Below are positions 1-11,999 of a DNA stretch of 64,000 nucleotides, piece after piece. Within the stretch, counting starts at the first letter, position 1, and each line of letters opens with the position of its first letter. Both the position numbers and the translations under genes were made by a program. This DNA comes from Brevipalpus yothersi (Eukaryota > Arthropoda > Arachnida > Trombidiformes > Tenuipalpidae), in NCBI GenBank assembly GCA_003956705.1, contig QZCP01000284.1, positions 35,733 to 99,732 on the forward strand. The letters are read 5' to 3'. Under the pieces are notes generated by a model that ran no database searches, was not told where the DNA came from, and worked only from the letters and a program-made list of their open reading frames with translations.

Positions 1-105
1 ATTTGAAAGTGGATGATAAGAAACTGTATCTTCAAATTGTCAATATTTCCTTACCGAATTGAAAACTAATCGAGCTTCATTTTTCACACACATTAACTCA
101 CACAG

Positions 106-1595
106 GTCATGGACATGAGGAATCAAGTGAAGTGGTTCCCGTTCCAATGCCGATGCCAATGCGTCATGGACATCGGATGATGGGTGATCCTATGCATGCT
201 GGAACTCATCATATGCCAGTATTTGTTCCTCCAGGAATGCATTCATCATCATCAGACAATGATCATGAAGCCTCGGGATCATCACCAGAGGCATCACATG
301 GAGACACCGGTTCCGATGATTCCAAGGGTGATGATTCAAAATCGAACAAGCCGAACGAAAACAATGTTCCCAGTAATGGTCATCAAAATCCGAATGTTGT
401 AGCACCTCTATTTGTACCCCAATACGCAGTTCCACCACCATGGTGGACACAAGGTTCACCGGTGTTTGTGGATCCATCGACAAACAATATACCATCAAAT
501 GGATTTCAAGCCCATCAACACCAGGCACCAGGTCAACACCAGTCAGGACCGATTCATCAAGCGAGCCAGCAAGTACCTTTTGGAATGAGTAGTTTTGTGG
601 ATGGTAAAAATCCACAAGGATTTGCCAATAATCCTCCTCCACCATTCGGACCAGAAGGCTATCAAGACATGGCATGGGCCGGTACATCGGATGAACATCA
701 AGTGAGACATCTGACAGTACCATCGCCCACATCATCACCGGCCGAAATGAGCAACAATGTTCCCAGCGATCCACTTAAGCAAATGACATTTGATTGGAAT
801 AATTTGGCTATGAATCCATCGTTTGCCATGGATTTGGCACAAATCAATGCTAGTGATCCATTTAATGGCATCCAATTTCCTTTACCATCTTCGATGCCCA
901 CCTCAGCCACACAAACTGAATCACAAAACACACGAGCACCAACCAGAAATTATATTCAACCATTCCTCAGTTCGGTACAAAAATTCACCAAAAATTTGAG
1001 GCCACCACCGATGCCATCCCTATCTGCACTGGAACAAGGTTTGGCCAAACAGGGACAAAGAATAACTTCTGGTGTGAAAGAGGCTTACTCAATGATGAGT
1101 CCATCACACATTATACCAGTTGTGGTCAATTATACATCAAATTTGCCAATCACTATGCCTCGTCTTCCATCTGTCAGTTTACCAAGCCTTTCAAATCTAC
1201 CAAGTATTCCTATGCCCAATATACCTCGACCAAATTTACCATCTGTAAATCTTACAGCTCTATGGAAAGGCTTAGAATCGAATAGGAGTAGAAATTCCAA
1301 TATTATTCAACCGGGTTCAAAGTATCTCAATAATATTCGAACAAGAATCAGACCAGTGGCTTTAAGTATTTCTGGTATACACATGGCACCGATTTTAGAG
1401 AATATTTGGAAAAATGTAAGAAGAATGAGAACACCAAATCAAAGAGGTAGACGAAGAGGAGTCAAAAGAAATCAAGATGGAAGTCCAACAAATGATGCAA
1501 TGATGCAACAATATCTGGAAACTATACTGAGTTCCAAATGGTGGGAATGGCCAAGTGGAAGCTTATTAGGTCCCAATTTAAACCAATATGGATGA
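106..1595 (+). CDS. Last exon of an unrecognised Pro/Met/His-rich protein (5' partial)
   Basis: I do not recognise this protein. An open frame runs from a splice acceptor (ACACAG at 100-105) to TGA at 1593-1595, about 495 codons. The frame stays open upstream of any ATG, so this reads as the terminal exon of a gene starting outside the window; the frame after the acceptor begins HGHEESSEVVPVPMPMPM. Most of it looks disordered: a His/Met/Ser/Asp-rich first third, Gln/Pro-rich middle, then Leu-Pro-Ser and Leu-Pro-Asn repeats (about 1,150-1,260) and a basic stretch RGRRRGVKR (about 1,445-1,470). The C-terminus, ending SSKWWEWPSG and LLGPNLNQYG, looks more ordered. No catalytic motif is visible. 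Exon status is well supported by length and composition; function is unknown. Confidence 0.7.
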
Positions 1596-1900
1596 AATTC
1601 GTTTTGATGCTCACTGTATAAACTCAGCTGTATATTGTTGTTACATAAATTGTGTAAGAAAAATTTATGCAAATAAGGGAAAAACATTCCCAAAATCATT
1701 ATCGAAGGCCTCGTATTTGCTATGACAGACGCTTCCGAGGCGCTTTTAAACTAACAGCTTTTAAGTGGATTCTAGTCCTTTTCGATCAAGAAACTGTCGA
1801 AAATACAACTTCTTGACAGCACAAGTGTGAGTAGAGTTGAGTTATAAGCAGACAATGAAAATGCAGTTCATTTCAATTCACAGAATCGTGATGAGAAGAG

Positions 1901-2092
1901 ATGACTGAACAAAAATTTCGTTCTAGATATAATCCCGAAGATGAGTTCATTTTGAGTCATTTCTTACACTCATTGAATGGAGAAAACATGATCAAACTTT
2001 CTTACTGGGATGAGATCCTCCGATTGAATATGAAAAAGATAAATTTTTTCTTAGATTCGATTCGATACGATACATCGAGGAAGGCCAACTAG
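1901..2092 (+). CDS. Small ORF with Myb/RAP1-like pattern (63 aa)
   Basis: A 63-codon ATG-to-TAG frame lies between two real genes. It reads MTEQKFRSRYNPEDEFILSH and continues with a YWDEILRLN segment, ending DSIRYDTSRKAN. The spacing of R-Y-x-P-E-D-E-x-I-L, YW and a late RY loosely resembles a Myb-type helix-turn-helix of the RAP1/TERF2IP kind. That resemblance is from memory of the family pattern and is weak. There is no GT donor just before the stop, so it would be a solo domain or a truncated remnant. It could equally be a chance ORF or 3' UTR of the preceding gene. Confidence 0.25.
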   Translation: MTEQKFRSRYNPEDEFILSHFLHSLNGENMIKLSYWDEILRLNMKKINFFLDSIRYDTSRKAN

Positions 2093-2309
2093 TCAGAATT
2101 CAATAATAAAAATTGTTTAGATCATGCGAGAGATAGATATTTCAGAGAAAATTTCTAACAAATTTTCCAGAAGAAAAAGAGAAAATTCATGAAAAGAATG
2201 ACTGATTACCAAGATCCATGTTAATGTGCCTCTTGATTACGTAAAGCACAATATAAGCAGACATTTGATAGAGAACAATGATCGCCCAGATGAGAAACAT
2301 AACATCCAA

Positions 2310-3325
2310 TCAGAAGAAAATAGGGTGAAATTGTTTCTGGCTCAACTTTTTTCTGCACTTGGGGCACATCCTCTGGTTCTTAATTGCTTTTACTATACAC
2401 TCTTTACAAAAAACATGACCACAAACGGTGCTCACAATTTGACCACCAGCCGATTGTATCTTTGGAAGAGAATATATTATATCAATTAATAAAAGGTCAA
2501 TGATGTAATAATTGTTGCACACTTACAACTGATTCATCTTCTAAACAGATGGAACACTTGATAATCCTGGCATTTCCTTCGGGTGCTGGTGTTGGAGGTT
2601 TCTCAATAACATTACCATGGGTATTGAAAAACGGAATTGGACACCTAGTTAGCGGTCTGATGGTGATAAAGAGAGAGGGAGAGAGTAAAGAAAATAAAAA
2701 TAATCCTCCAACGAAAAAATTTATCCCCAATAGAAGCCTCAACTTTGAAATAAACTTACATGCTTAATTCTCTCAATTCAATTCTAGCACTAGTTGAGGG
2801 TGGTGGAGTGGCTGGAGATGGTGAATCACTTAGATCTACAATCACATCTTGTGATGAGCGTATGGGGGAAAATGTTTGAGGTCGAGAATATGGATTCATA
2901 CGATGATCTCTTCTTCTACGCTTAATTGGTCTTTGACCAGTTCGAGTACTTTCATACTCAATAATCATATCACTTGCATCATCATCCGGTTCATCGGTTA
3001 AATCTACACAGGAAACTTCAGCGTTTGATGTGATAGTTGATTGTACATGGTCATCGGTCAAATCATTACCAAATGGTACAATAGGCATACTGAGAAGACG
3101 ACTATTATCATTACTATCACTGCCACCTCTATTACTGGACCTTTCACCATCAGTATCTCCGGCGGAAGGAGAGGATGATGTAGATGATGGTGGCGATGTT
3201 GATGATGGTGTTGCTGATGATGATGATAATATTTCAGGTCCACTTTGAGCGACCACAGATTCACCTGAACCCATGTAAACCAGAAGCTTATGACGTGATC
3301 TTGATAATGAATTGGTTCCCTTCAT
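2310..3325 (-). CDS. RNF4: RNF4-type SUMO-targeted ubiquitin ligase
   Basis: This is a RING E3 ligase that ubiquitinates poly-SUMOylated nuclear proteins (Drosophila homologue: degringolade). Three exons join in frame with GT-AG junctions: 3325-2760, 2644-2527 and 2459-2310, giving 277 aa. The N-terminal half is Ser-rich and disordered, with SUMO-interaction motifs VSCVDLTDEP (about residues 104-113) and VIVDLSDSP (161-169), plus a possible third, MIIEYE (120-125). A basic KRRRRDHR (135-142) may be a nuclear signal. The C-terminal C3HC4 RING starts at CSIC (219-222), continues TVCGHVFCKEC and ends CPKC, with all eight ligands present. The final HPIFF matches the HPIY-type tail of RNF4. The start is the first ATG in the frame; ATG at 3274 (260 aa) is an alternative. 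Confidence 0.88.
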
Positions 3326-4569
3326 CGATACAGTATATGAGTATGTGTATGGCACATTGATTATGGTCCAATCACAAATCAAAATCAGAAATCAAAACAA
3401 AAAAATCTTACAACCAGACAGAAATACACACACAACTTCAATGCTCTTAACCACTCTTATTCAACTGAGCAAGACTTGAATATTTTTTCTTTCCATCAAA
3501 AATAGAATGAATTAATCAAGTATTACACACATAAACACACACACTTTCTCTCTCTCTCTTATTTGAACAACATACACATGAACAGAAAATCATCAAGTGA
3601 CGAAACGGATGACCAAGATGAATATACACTAATCACCCAAGGGATCAATTTCAAGTAAATCCTTCTACCAGATTTGGTTAATCATGAGTGTGTGTGTGTG
3701 ATATGAATATTGAACCGGATAAGCACACAAAATACAACTAAATTTAATCAGATCTAGAATAAAGATCCAAAAAAATCTAGAGAAAAGAATCAAATTGCCA
3801 ACCCAGAAGATCAAGTTAAACTTGGCCAAAAAAGAGAAACAAAACAATTCCTAATTCAGCCAATCAAAACCCCGTCATTATTGTGTCGACCAATCAGAAT
3901 GCAACCGATTGTGCTGCTCCCCAAAAAGTATACATTCAAATTAAATTGGCGCGAAAAGTGTGTGTGTGTGCATGAAGACATTGTCTAGTAGACATGAATG
4001 ATGATTGATTATTAACAGATATGTGATGATCGATTGTTCGATATTAGCGAAACTAGTTGATAGGATATCTTTTTTCTCTAGGAAAGTTTGTCATATTTTT
4101 GTATCACACGGAAAATGGGGAAGTTTTCCGAAATCACAAGAGAGTGATGAGAGAAAGTGATGATATACACATAACGTACACGAACGTATGTGTTCATACA
4201 TGTACTAGGGAACTTAATATCATACAGATAGAGATGAGAGGTGAGATGTGGGAAAAGTATCAATTCTTATTTAGATTGGTAGGGTGAGAAGAAAAATATT
4301 CTCTACAATAGTTTGGATTGTGTGGTAGGCGATGGACATTTGATGGGTCTTGAGTAGACTAATTATCGCCATTTCAATTGGTTATAAAAACTTATGTGGA
4401 CTTCGATGAAGTTGTAAGCCTAATGGATGAGAACATCTAGTGTAGATGATGATGAGATGAATAGGAGATGTGTGTGTGCTTCTAGAACAAGATAAATTAT
4501 AGAGAGCAAAAAAAAATAAACAACTCCTGAGGGTGACACTGATTTGATTTTGGTGACAAAAATGAGATA
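3326..4569. other. Intergenic: RNF4 upstream region and POLR3D 3' flank
   Basis: There is no supportable gene. It contains the candidate RNF4 promoter elements, a short CT run near 3,545-3,562 and short GT runs. The remaining open frames are short and have no recognisable features. Confidence 0.5.
3859..3956. promoter_or_regulatory. Candidate RNF4 promoter elements: two CCAAT boxes and an E2F site
   Basis: Two CCAAT pentamers (3859-3863 and 3889-3893) lie close to GGCGCGAAA at 3948-3956, which is the reverse complement of the E2F consensus TTTCGCGCC. They are 0.5-0.6 kb upstream of the minus-strand RNF4 start codon. The cluster is consistent with a proliferation-linked promoter, but no transcription start is visible in the sequence. 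Confidence 0.35.
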
Positions 4570-5687
4570 TTATGATCGTTCTAATTTAGGTATAATAGGC
4601 CTTGTAAAAACTCTTCTTGTTTTTTGATTCTCTTTCGTAGTCGAGATACGAGGTACAACAACTGCTGTATCAGACAAATTGATTGATCCTAGAAAGGTTA
4701 AACCTCTGCCTTGATAAGCGACTAATTCTCTAGCTGATGAGGGCTTCTTATTTATACCAAAAGAAGCTTCCACATCATGTGATCTTTCCTCAGAAGAACT
4801 TGAATTTGCTGGGCAAATATCGTAACTTTTCCCATTGGAACGACTAACAATTTCAATTTTACCACTCTTCCAAACTCTCAATTTACCAATTGGACCATTA
4901 GATTTGGTTGGAAAGAACTTTGGTAACTGTAAGAATACAAGACCTTCACCCCCTTGGCTAGTAAGAACAGAATCTACAGAAGGTTCAATGGTGGGTAAAC
5001 TAGTTTCAAGTTCACACAAATTTTGCCAACCCTGAGGTAAAAGTTCTGGCTTATTTTTTCTTTCCTCCTCATTGTCAATAAAATCATCTCGTAATAGTTC
5101 TTCTTCGATTGCATCATCGACTGGAACTTTTTGTTCAACTACTGGTGGAGTCAAAACAACGGCTGGACTCTTTGCAGGACCTTTTGATGCTGATGATGAA
5201 CGAGCTGATCTAGAGGTAGCAGGTCTGTCGAAGGTATAATAAAATGGCAATTAATTAAGTGATTGAGATTGAAGTAACATACACAAGAAGAGAAAAAAAA
5301 ATGAACTCACTTGAGAGGTACTCCTGTGAATACAGTCGATTCTAATTGAACCAATTTTTTAGGTTTGTACTTGTTTCCTTGTCTAGATGGTCGTCTCAAT
5401 TTGGCATTAGTATTTCGTGGTGGAGTTTGTTTCATAATATCTGCTTTGTTAACACCATTGGTGTTAGCTTTACAAGTTTTAGATCTCTCTTGAGATTTAG
5501 ATGCTAAATTTGGTTTAATAGGACTTCGTACCAATGAAGGATTGGTTTGAAATATGAGACTTGATTTGGTTAATGAATTCTTGAAAGAAGGTAATCGCTG
5601 ATTGGGATCAGGTGGAAAACCAGATCTGGTCATGAGGCCTCTCGGTAATGATAAATTGGAGAATGATGATGAACGACCTTCAGCCAT
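4570..5687 (-). CDS. POLR3D: RNA polymerase III subunit RPC4
   Basis: RPC4/POLR3D is a subunit of RNA polymerase III that pairs with RPC5 in a TFIIF-like subcomplex needed for termination and reinitiation on tRNA and 5S genes. Two exons (5687-5311 and 5224-4570) join across an 86-bp GT-AG intron to give 343 aa. The N-terminus is basic and Ser/Pro-rich. The conserved acidic motif ELLRDDFIDNEEERK lies mid-protein. The C-terminal half carries the RPC4 signature: VFLQLPKFFP, then GKLRVWKSGKIEIV, then the late GLTFLGSINLSD block that matches the family's MTVLGHV region. The start ATG at 5687 is the first in frame. It lies in a cluster of minus-strand housekeeping genes. Confidence 0.85.
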
Positions 5688-7284
5688 GTTTACAGATGAT
5701 TTTGATCGAAATTGTGGATGAATTGATGTGATAATACTTGTACAGATCTTTGGTCTTAACCGAATTATGATGATGATTATGATGAGGAATCTGGTGATGA
5801 AGAATAGAAATCAAAATTGGATTGAATATCCATGAACATCAACTATCCAACTAATTCCCAGTGAAGATAGATTCTCATAATCTGTAAACAATTCTCAACC
5901 AGAACAATATCTTACCACATTGAACAGCTCGTAGGCCAATTTTGTAAATTCAATTAGATAATCTTATCGTTCTTCAATGAATCAATAAAACAAACTTTTC
6001 TCATGGACACCAATTCCATATACTCTTGTGATCATCAATCAGGCCAATTTTCGTACACAATTCATATCGCATCTTCCAATATGGTTAGCCATCACATAAG
6101 TAAATGCAAAAAACATCGATTTTAAATCAAATTATATCAATTTAAATGCCCGATATTACAAACAAAACAAAAACAACTGAACATCACACACAATTGATTC
6201 GCACAATTTAAATTAGGACATCACACAAAATCCAATGAAATCCATCAACATCACAATAGTCAATCCATTTGCACATCAAAACAAGATCAAAAAGTTTCAC
6301 CCGAAAACTCATCGATCAGATGAAAAAAATTAGTCAAACATTTTGCTGTCTGAGAATTTAAGGAATTTGTGTAAAAAGAATTGAATTACTCGCTCATGAA
6401 ATTTTCATGATATTTCAAATTGACAACATAAACATGATGAAACTTCATTCTGACAGGTTGTCAACAGCAACCTGGAATAAGTATTGCCAAAAAGTGAGGC
6501 GCTTTTCACCGAAAAGTTTTTCGGGAATCTTTTTCGCAATGCTGTGTGTTTAGTTCTAAAAACTCCATCATTTAACTAACTAAACGGATTAATCTTACAT
6601 TGTAACATATATCTAACATTGGTTCCTTTTACGAGAGTGGTCATTTTGATACATAAAAAGTAAGTCACCTTCAAAAAATTGATCGAAAAATATAACATTT
6701 AAACATTTTGCTCATTGACATTGAATGACACATCTTGAAGATCTTATGCTGTGTTGTGAACATGGAAGATAGACAATGCTTCTCAAAATAATTCAAATTA
6801 ATTGCCAAAAAGATGGAAAACTTTTGACGAATGACTATCACACACCTTAGAGAGAATGACTCGTGGGTGTTAATATTGAATGAACCAGCATTTCGAAATG
6901 AACATGAGATTTGATGACTCAGAGATGGAATGGTTCTGGGGTTCACATTTCATGAAATGTGGCGATTGTGGCCAACATGAAATTTTGGCAACCAGTAGCA
7001 TAAAAAATAACAATTGAGAATTTAAGAGAGATGCTAATCCAAAAGAACCATAAATATCAGGATTATTGCGAACAAATCTTTCCGTACATGTGTCACCAGA
7101 TGATGATCTAAATGATATTATTAACCAAATTATCCAGGACAGTACATCTTCGATGGTCACATTGAAGTATTGTGCAATCAAAGATTAGCCCCATGATAAT
7201 GATTGTTGTTTACTTCTCTCCTGTTGACCAGAGCCATCAATTAGCGTATCATTTTCATCATCTTGCATCATATTTTCATTTTCT
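5688..7284. other. Upstream of POLR3D; no gene identified
   Basis: AT-rich sequence containing POLR3D upstream DNA. On the minus strand between about 7,181 and 6,870 a frame of about 100 codons remains open, but it matches no family I know and is separated by stops from the next open stretch. I cannot support it as a gene. Confidence 0.4.
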
Positions 7285-7314
7285 GTACCGAAAGCGAACG
7301 ACGTCCAATCACCA

Positions 7315-7497
7315 ATGGAGATGGAAATCAGTTTTAAATTTAAAGTGGAGCTTCCAGAAGACTTCATTTCAACACCTCCCACCACAAGAGACAAATATCG
7401 CCTCATCTTTCTCATACTTCTCCTTCTCCTCCTCATCCTACTGCTGGGCTACTTATTGTCCCAAATGCCACACAAAATTCCAAAACATGAATTATGA
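7315..7497 (+). CDS. Putative small single-pass membrane protein (60 aa)
   Basis: A short frame starting MEMEISFKFKVELPEDF has a charged N-terminal half. A strongly hydrophobic run of about 20 residues follows (FLILLLLLLILLLGYLL), then a short polar tail ending in IPKHEL. The layout is that of a tail-anchored or type II small membrane protein, and the last four residues (KHEL) resemble KDEL-like ER retrieval signals. The frame is open a little upstream of the ATG, so it could instead be the end of a longer spliced gene. The Leu run comes from a CT-rich stretch, so it may be fortuitous. No homologue is recognised. Confidence 0.28.
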   Translation: MEMEISFKFKVELPEDFISTPPTTRDKYRLIFLILLLLLLILLLGYLLSQMPHKIPKHEL

Positions 7498-7801
7498 ACT
7501 TCCATTCAACGTGAAACGGTGATGAAATTTAATGAGGAATGTGCGATAGCATGGGACGAATGGAACGTTTTTCATAAAACTATTCATCGATATTCTATTT
7601 ATACTTCTAATTATACTCCTTGTCTTCCTCTAGAATTGATACGGAATTGAGACCAGATAGGTCAGATAGCCTTTTTAATTCTTTTTTTCATTCCCAATTT
7701 TTCCTTAACCCCTTTCCATCAAATGTATTAAATGCCACATGTATAGTTGATTAACTATTGTGAATAATTGAATTCGATTGATGTAGGGGGATGGATGAGT
7801 G

Positions 7802-9417
7802 TTAGTGAGTTCGATTTATTTTTGAAAAATATGATGGACCAAAATTGCTCGGCAAAAAGGGTAACACTTGAACACCATACTTGAAAGTATACATTCGATA
7901 CAGAGCTCGCATAGGTCGATATGCTTCCCTCAGATCATCAATTGAAAATTTAACATCCATTTCGCTTTCAAGTTCGGTGATTGCAAATTGGACAACAGCA
8001 TCATTTTGGATTGGTGAAAGCGATTGGGTTGAATAGACTAGAGAACCGCCGACTTTTAGCAGTTGTAATCCTTTTTTTAGTAGCATTCTCTGTCTCTCTG
8101 GTAGTCCAATTCGTTCATTAGCTCTTGAAACTTTGAAAATATTGTTCATATTATTCATCAATGATTCTCGATCTCTTGTGGATGGTACATGAAGTAGAAT
8201 CTTATCGAAAGCAGGAGCACACTCAACGTCGTTAACACTGATGGTTTCCATGAACAGTTGACACTGTTTGGCAGCTGCTGGAGGTAGATAAGAGTCGAAA
8301 AAATTTTTCATCGTCATGAATTTAGTTGATGATTGATCACAACAGAACATTACGGATGGCATTTGTGAAAAAAGTGCAGCCAAAGCTTGACCTCCAGGAG
8401 CAGCACACAGATCAGCTACTTTATCTTGTGGCTTGATATTGAGAGTGATTAGAGGTAAAATATTGGCTCCATCCATTAGGAAGTAGTTATTTAACTTAGT
8501 TTCACCAGTGACTGTGGGTGATTCAAATTTCAATCGAGATCCTCGAGGGAAAGTGAATACTTTCGGATGGCTAGGAAAAGTAAGATATGGTGCTTCGACT
8601 CTTTCGATTTCTGTTTCCACCTCATTGAGCTTAAATTCTGTACCTGGATCCAAGAGGGGCTTATTTTCCATGTAAATCATCTCTGAACATGGTATAAAAT
8701 CGTACAAATCTACATCTTGATTATTTATATCCATAAAACCTTCCTTCAAACGCATAGACTCAATGTCAGTTTCGAAAAGTAATTGGAGACTTTCCGAATC
8801 AGTAGTACTACCAGCACCTATTTCAGCATCGCTAACATCGGAAACTTCCACATCGGACTGTATTTCTTCAGGTTTGACTCCTCTTTTTTCGGCAAGAATA
8901 GCCAATTTCTTCTCCCTAAAACAACAAAAAATATTAATTAATTATCTTTGAACATTCAAAATCATCGATAACAGAAGTTAGTCTCGATTTGAATACATAC
9001 TTTTTTTCGGCAAGAATTTTCTTTCGCAATTTGTGCCTTTCAACACGTCTGATTTGTTTTTGATAAAATTCGCTCAATTCAATGGCACCTTGAATCTTGA
9101 GATTGGCGATCGTTTCATCCTCATCAACAAATGGATTAACAACAGCACACAATTTTTCATCATACTGAAGACCCAATCGAATTGATTGCCATCGTGCTTG
9201 ATACACTTTCGAATAGAAACCATCAAAATGTTCCAATGCCAGATCAGTGGGAAGTTTTCTCTTGAGAATCTCCATCTATACAACGGACAAACAAAAATTG
9301 ACCATCAATCTACACAATCAATCGATAAATCATTCTACTTACATGATTAACATTTTTGATTTGGACATGAAACAAGCAAGAACTTGGTAAAAGTCGTCTA
9401 GAAACACGAGGAAACAT
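7802..9417 (-). CDS. NSUN4: NSUN4-type mitochondrial RNA m5C methyltransferase homologue, probably catalytically inactive
   Basis: NSUN4 methylates mitochondrial 12S rRNA and partners MTERF4 in mitoribosome assembly. Three exons (9417-9343, 9275-9001, 8915-7802) join in frame with GT-AG introns of 67 and 85 bp to give 487 aa. The first exon (MFPRVSRRLLPSSCLFHVQI) looks like a mitochondrial targeting peptide. Exon 2 holds the N-terminal ALEHFDGFY and SIRLGLQYDEKL region. The SAM fold has motif I DLCAAPGGQ (about 285-293) and the late NFGPSYF block typical of NSUN4. An acidic Ser-rich insert (about 128-160) makes it longer than the roughly 384-aa human protein. The motif IV cysteine is serine (HVPSTRDR, S at about 362) and the motif VI nucleophile is glutamine (VYSTQSLS, Q at about 414). 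An AATAAA overlaps the last codons, implying a very short 3' UTR. Confidence 0.88.
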
Positions 9418-10806
9418 AATTATCAATATAAACACACTTCAAATCAAAACAATAATAACACAATGCCGACTGTTATCGGCTCGATTAAACTTGATGTTGA
9501 GAAATCGCATTCAAAAGAAAAGTATAGCCCAACACTGATCTCATATGATTATTAATTAATCATGGTCAGTATCCATCCGAAACAGTAATCAATTTAATTT
9601 AGTTGATCAAAACTTTCTTCATCAACAATATTGATTCAATGCAGTGTAATCACGTGTCTTGATGGGTGCTCATGTGCAGTTTGCTAAGCAAACTTTGCTT
9701 ACAGAATTTTGACTGTTGGAAAGGATATTCCAAACTTGATAAATGCTCTGTAAATTGTGCTTTTGATGAACTAATTTTGTTTAAATTTTTTTACAATTTA
9801 TCAATAAAAATTTAAAAAAGTCTTGATTGATTTCTCGGTTAAACGGGAGAGAATTTTGTTGATTTGGTGCTGGTTGAGAGCTCAAATTTGCATGAAATGT
9901 TGAAGCGAAATATTTACCGTTATGATTGAATTCGATCATTTTATGTGTCGTTAATTGTCGATAATTAGTGAAGTTGGAATAGGCAAAAAAATTTGATTAT
10001 TGAGACAGTAACAGCAGTATTTTTGAGTACATGAAGATTGATGTGTGATTATAGCTGTCGTCTAGTGATAATTATGATTGGTAAACTCTTCATTTCTTTT
10101 GATTATCTTACATGATCTGAATTATCATAGCGGATGTAGACAGCTTCACAGCTTTAATGAGAAGGGCTCTCCAGATTATGATCATCAAGGCAAATCAATT
10201 GAGACCTATCGACAGCAAAGACATTGAATTCGGATCAACATCACTTCGCCACAATCATACTTGCCGATCCTTTGCAAAGCCGCTGATTATTGATTAATAA
10301 CTCTTTGTCACATGCCGATGTTGGATGTGGAATATAAAAAAACGACGTTAAAGAGAAGAGATGAGAATATCAATGAGGTCACATTTATTCCTCATTTTCT
10401 TCTCAATCTTCATCTTCAATTCTGATTATCACCAATGTTGAAGATGTTTGCCAATGTATCGTCAACTTGAAGACACCAGCTTCTTCTTCCCTTCCATCTA
10501 CTCCTGTCCTAATCATCGTTCTCCACCTAAAAATCAGTCATCAAAATCTTACGATTCTCAAGAGAATCATCTTCTTCCACAGCTCTTTTGTCCTCACATA
10601 CTTGTCATAAAGCCATAGCTTAACTCGATTCCCTCTCACTGATATTCTTTTTCATTTGTATATTCAGGGCTAATTATTCAACAAAATTTCCTCTACATCC
10701 TTTTATTTGGCCATTCGAAGGCAAATATACCAACAATATGGACAAAATATAAAATGAGTCTCTCTTTCTCTCATACATACATGTATACTCACTCCCTTTC
10801 TTTCTT

Positions 10807-10809
<3 letters not shown>

Positions 10810-10873
<64 letters not shown>
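10810..10873. repeat. (CT)n microsatellite
   Basis: About 64 bp of uninterrupted CT dinucleotides, preceded by a short CTTT run. Confidence 0.97.
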
Positions 10874-10874
<1 letters not shown>

Positions 10875-11198
10875 AATATAACGGTAGTAGCCTTTTTTCA
10901 CCACCAATACATAAATGAATGGATCATGAAAAACGATTTCTCTCTCTCCTCTCCATTCAAATGATGATACACACATACACACAAAGTCAAACAGAAGCGA
11001 TCCAAATTCATGTCGCTACATTCACTTCTGCAACTGATTCCGGAGCCTAAATTGTTAAATGATAATATTAAGAATGAATCTTGAATAACGGCTACTAGCC
11101 GAAAACCATTAATCTAAAGAGCAAACTAAGACCACTCGTGGTGAGCGTTGAATGTTGAACATTCGGTGTCCCATTCACTTCATTCTCATTCACATCTC

Positions 11199-11200
<2 letters not shown>

Positions 11201-11260
<60 letters not shown>
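11201..11260. repeat. (GA)n microsatellite
   Basis: About 60 bp of uninterrupted GA dinucleotides. Confidence 0.97.
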
Positions 11261-11264
<4 letters not shown>

Positions 11265-11999
11265 AAGAGAGATGGAAGCGGGTCCTACAGTTCATTTAAA
11301 TGTTGCTCATCTTTCTCTGGTGACATTCAGCTCAGTGGGACACTTTCAAATAACCTTAGCTTCCCATTTATCTGCCTTCCTTTCTCGCGTCTTTTCTTTT
11401 TCCTCCTTGTTTTCCAAAACTCATCCTCTCTCATCTCTCTCCTCCGCCACCCCCTACCTTCTCTCTCTCTCTTTTTCTCTCCTCTCTCTACTCTCTATTT
11501 CAGGTCACTTTTCACAAGTCCCGTGGTGTGGCTATCCCTGTGGACACAGTCACCGAAAAATATTTCAACAGAGTCTCGAATGATGAGTCAACCGATGAGC
11601 ATATTAAGATTCATATGATGATGCTAGTGATGAAAATTTTGTTCATCACATTCATAAGCTCAATAGTGGCAGCGTTTCGTGAGCCCAAACGGTGTATCAG
11701 CAACCGTGGACCGTGTTTTTGGAGTTTTGCAGCTTCCCGGGACAAGAATCATCTTGATGCCTTATGCTTTTTTTCCGGGAACCATATCTTGACCCAGCAA
11801 CAACCGAGGGTTGAGAAAAGAGGAATGGCTAAGAGTATGGAGGCTGTATCCACTCATCAATTGAGAGGCTTAAATATCAGAGTTCCTTGATTGTGGCCAC
11901 AATCAAATTGGCAGCAGATGATTGTTTTCCGATCATCAAAAAATTACCGGCTTCACACATACATTTCGCTTTCAGCTTGTGTGTAGCATTTGTTTATTT

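Noticed and set aside
190..774. 194-codon minus-strand frame opposite the first gene
   Set aside because: It is the antisense shadow of the His/Met/Pro-rich exon on the plus strand.
6870..7181. Minus-strand open frame of about 100 codons between POLR3D and NSUN4
   Set aside because: Stops separate it from the adjacent open stretch, and no family or convincing splice join was found.
11528..11890. 120-codon plus-strand frame upstream of left Pitx
   Set aside because: There is no recognisable motif, no counterpart on the right arm and no supporting splice sites.
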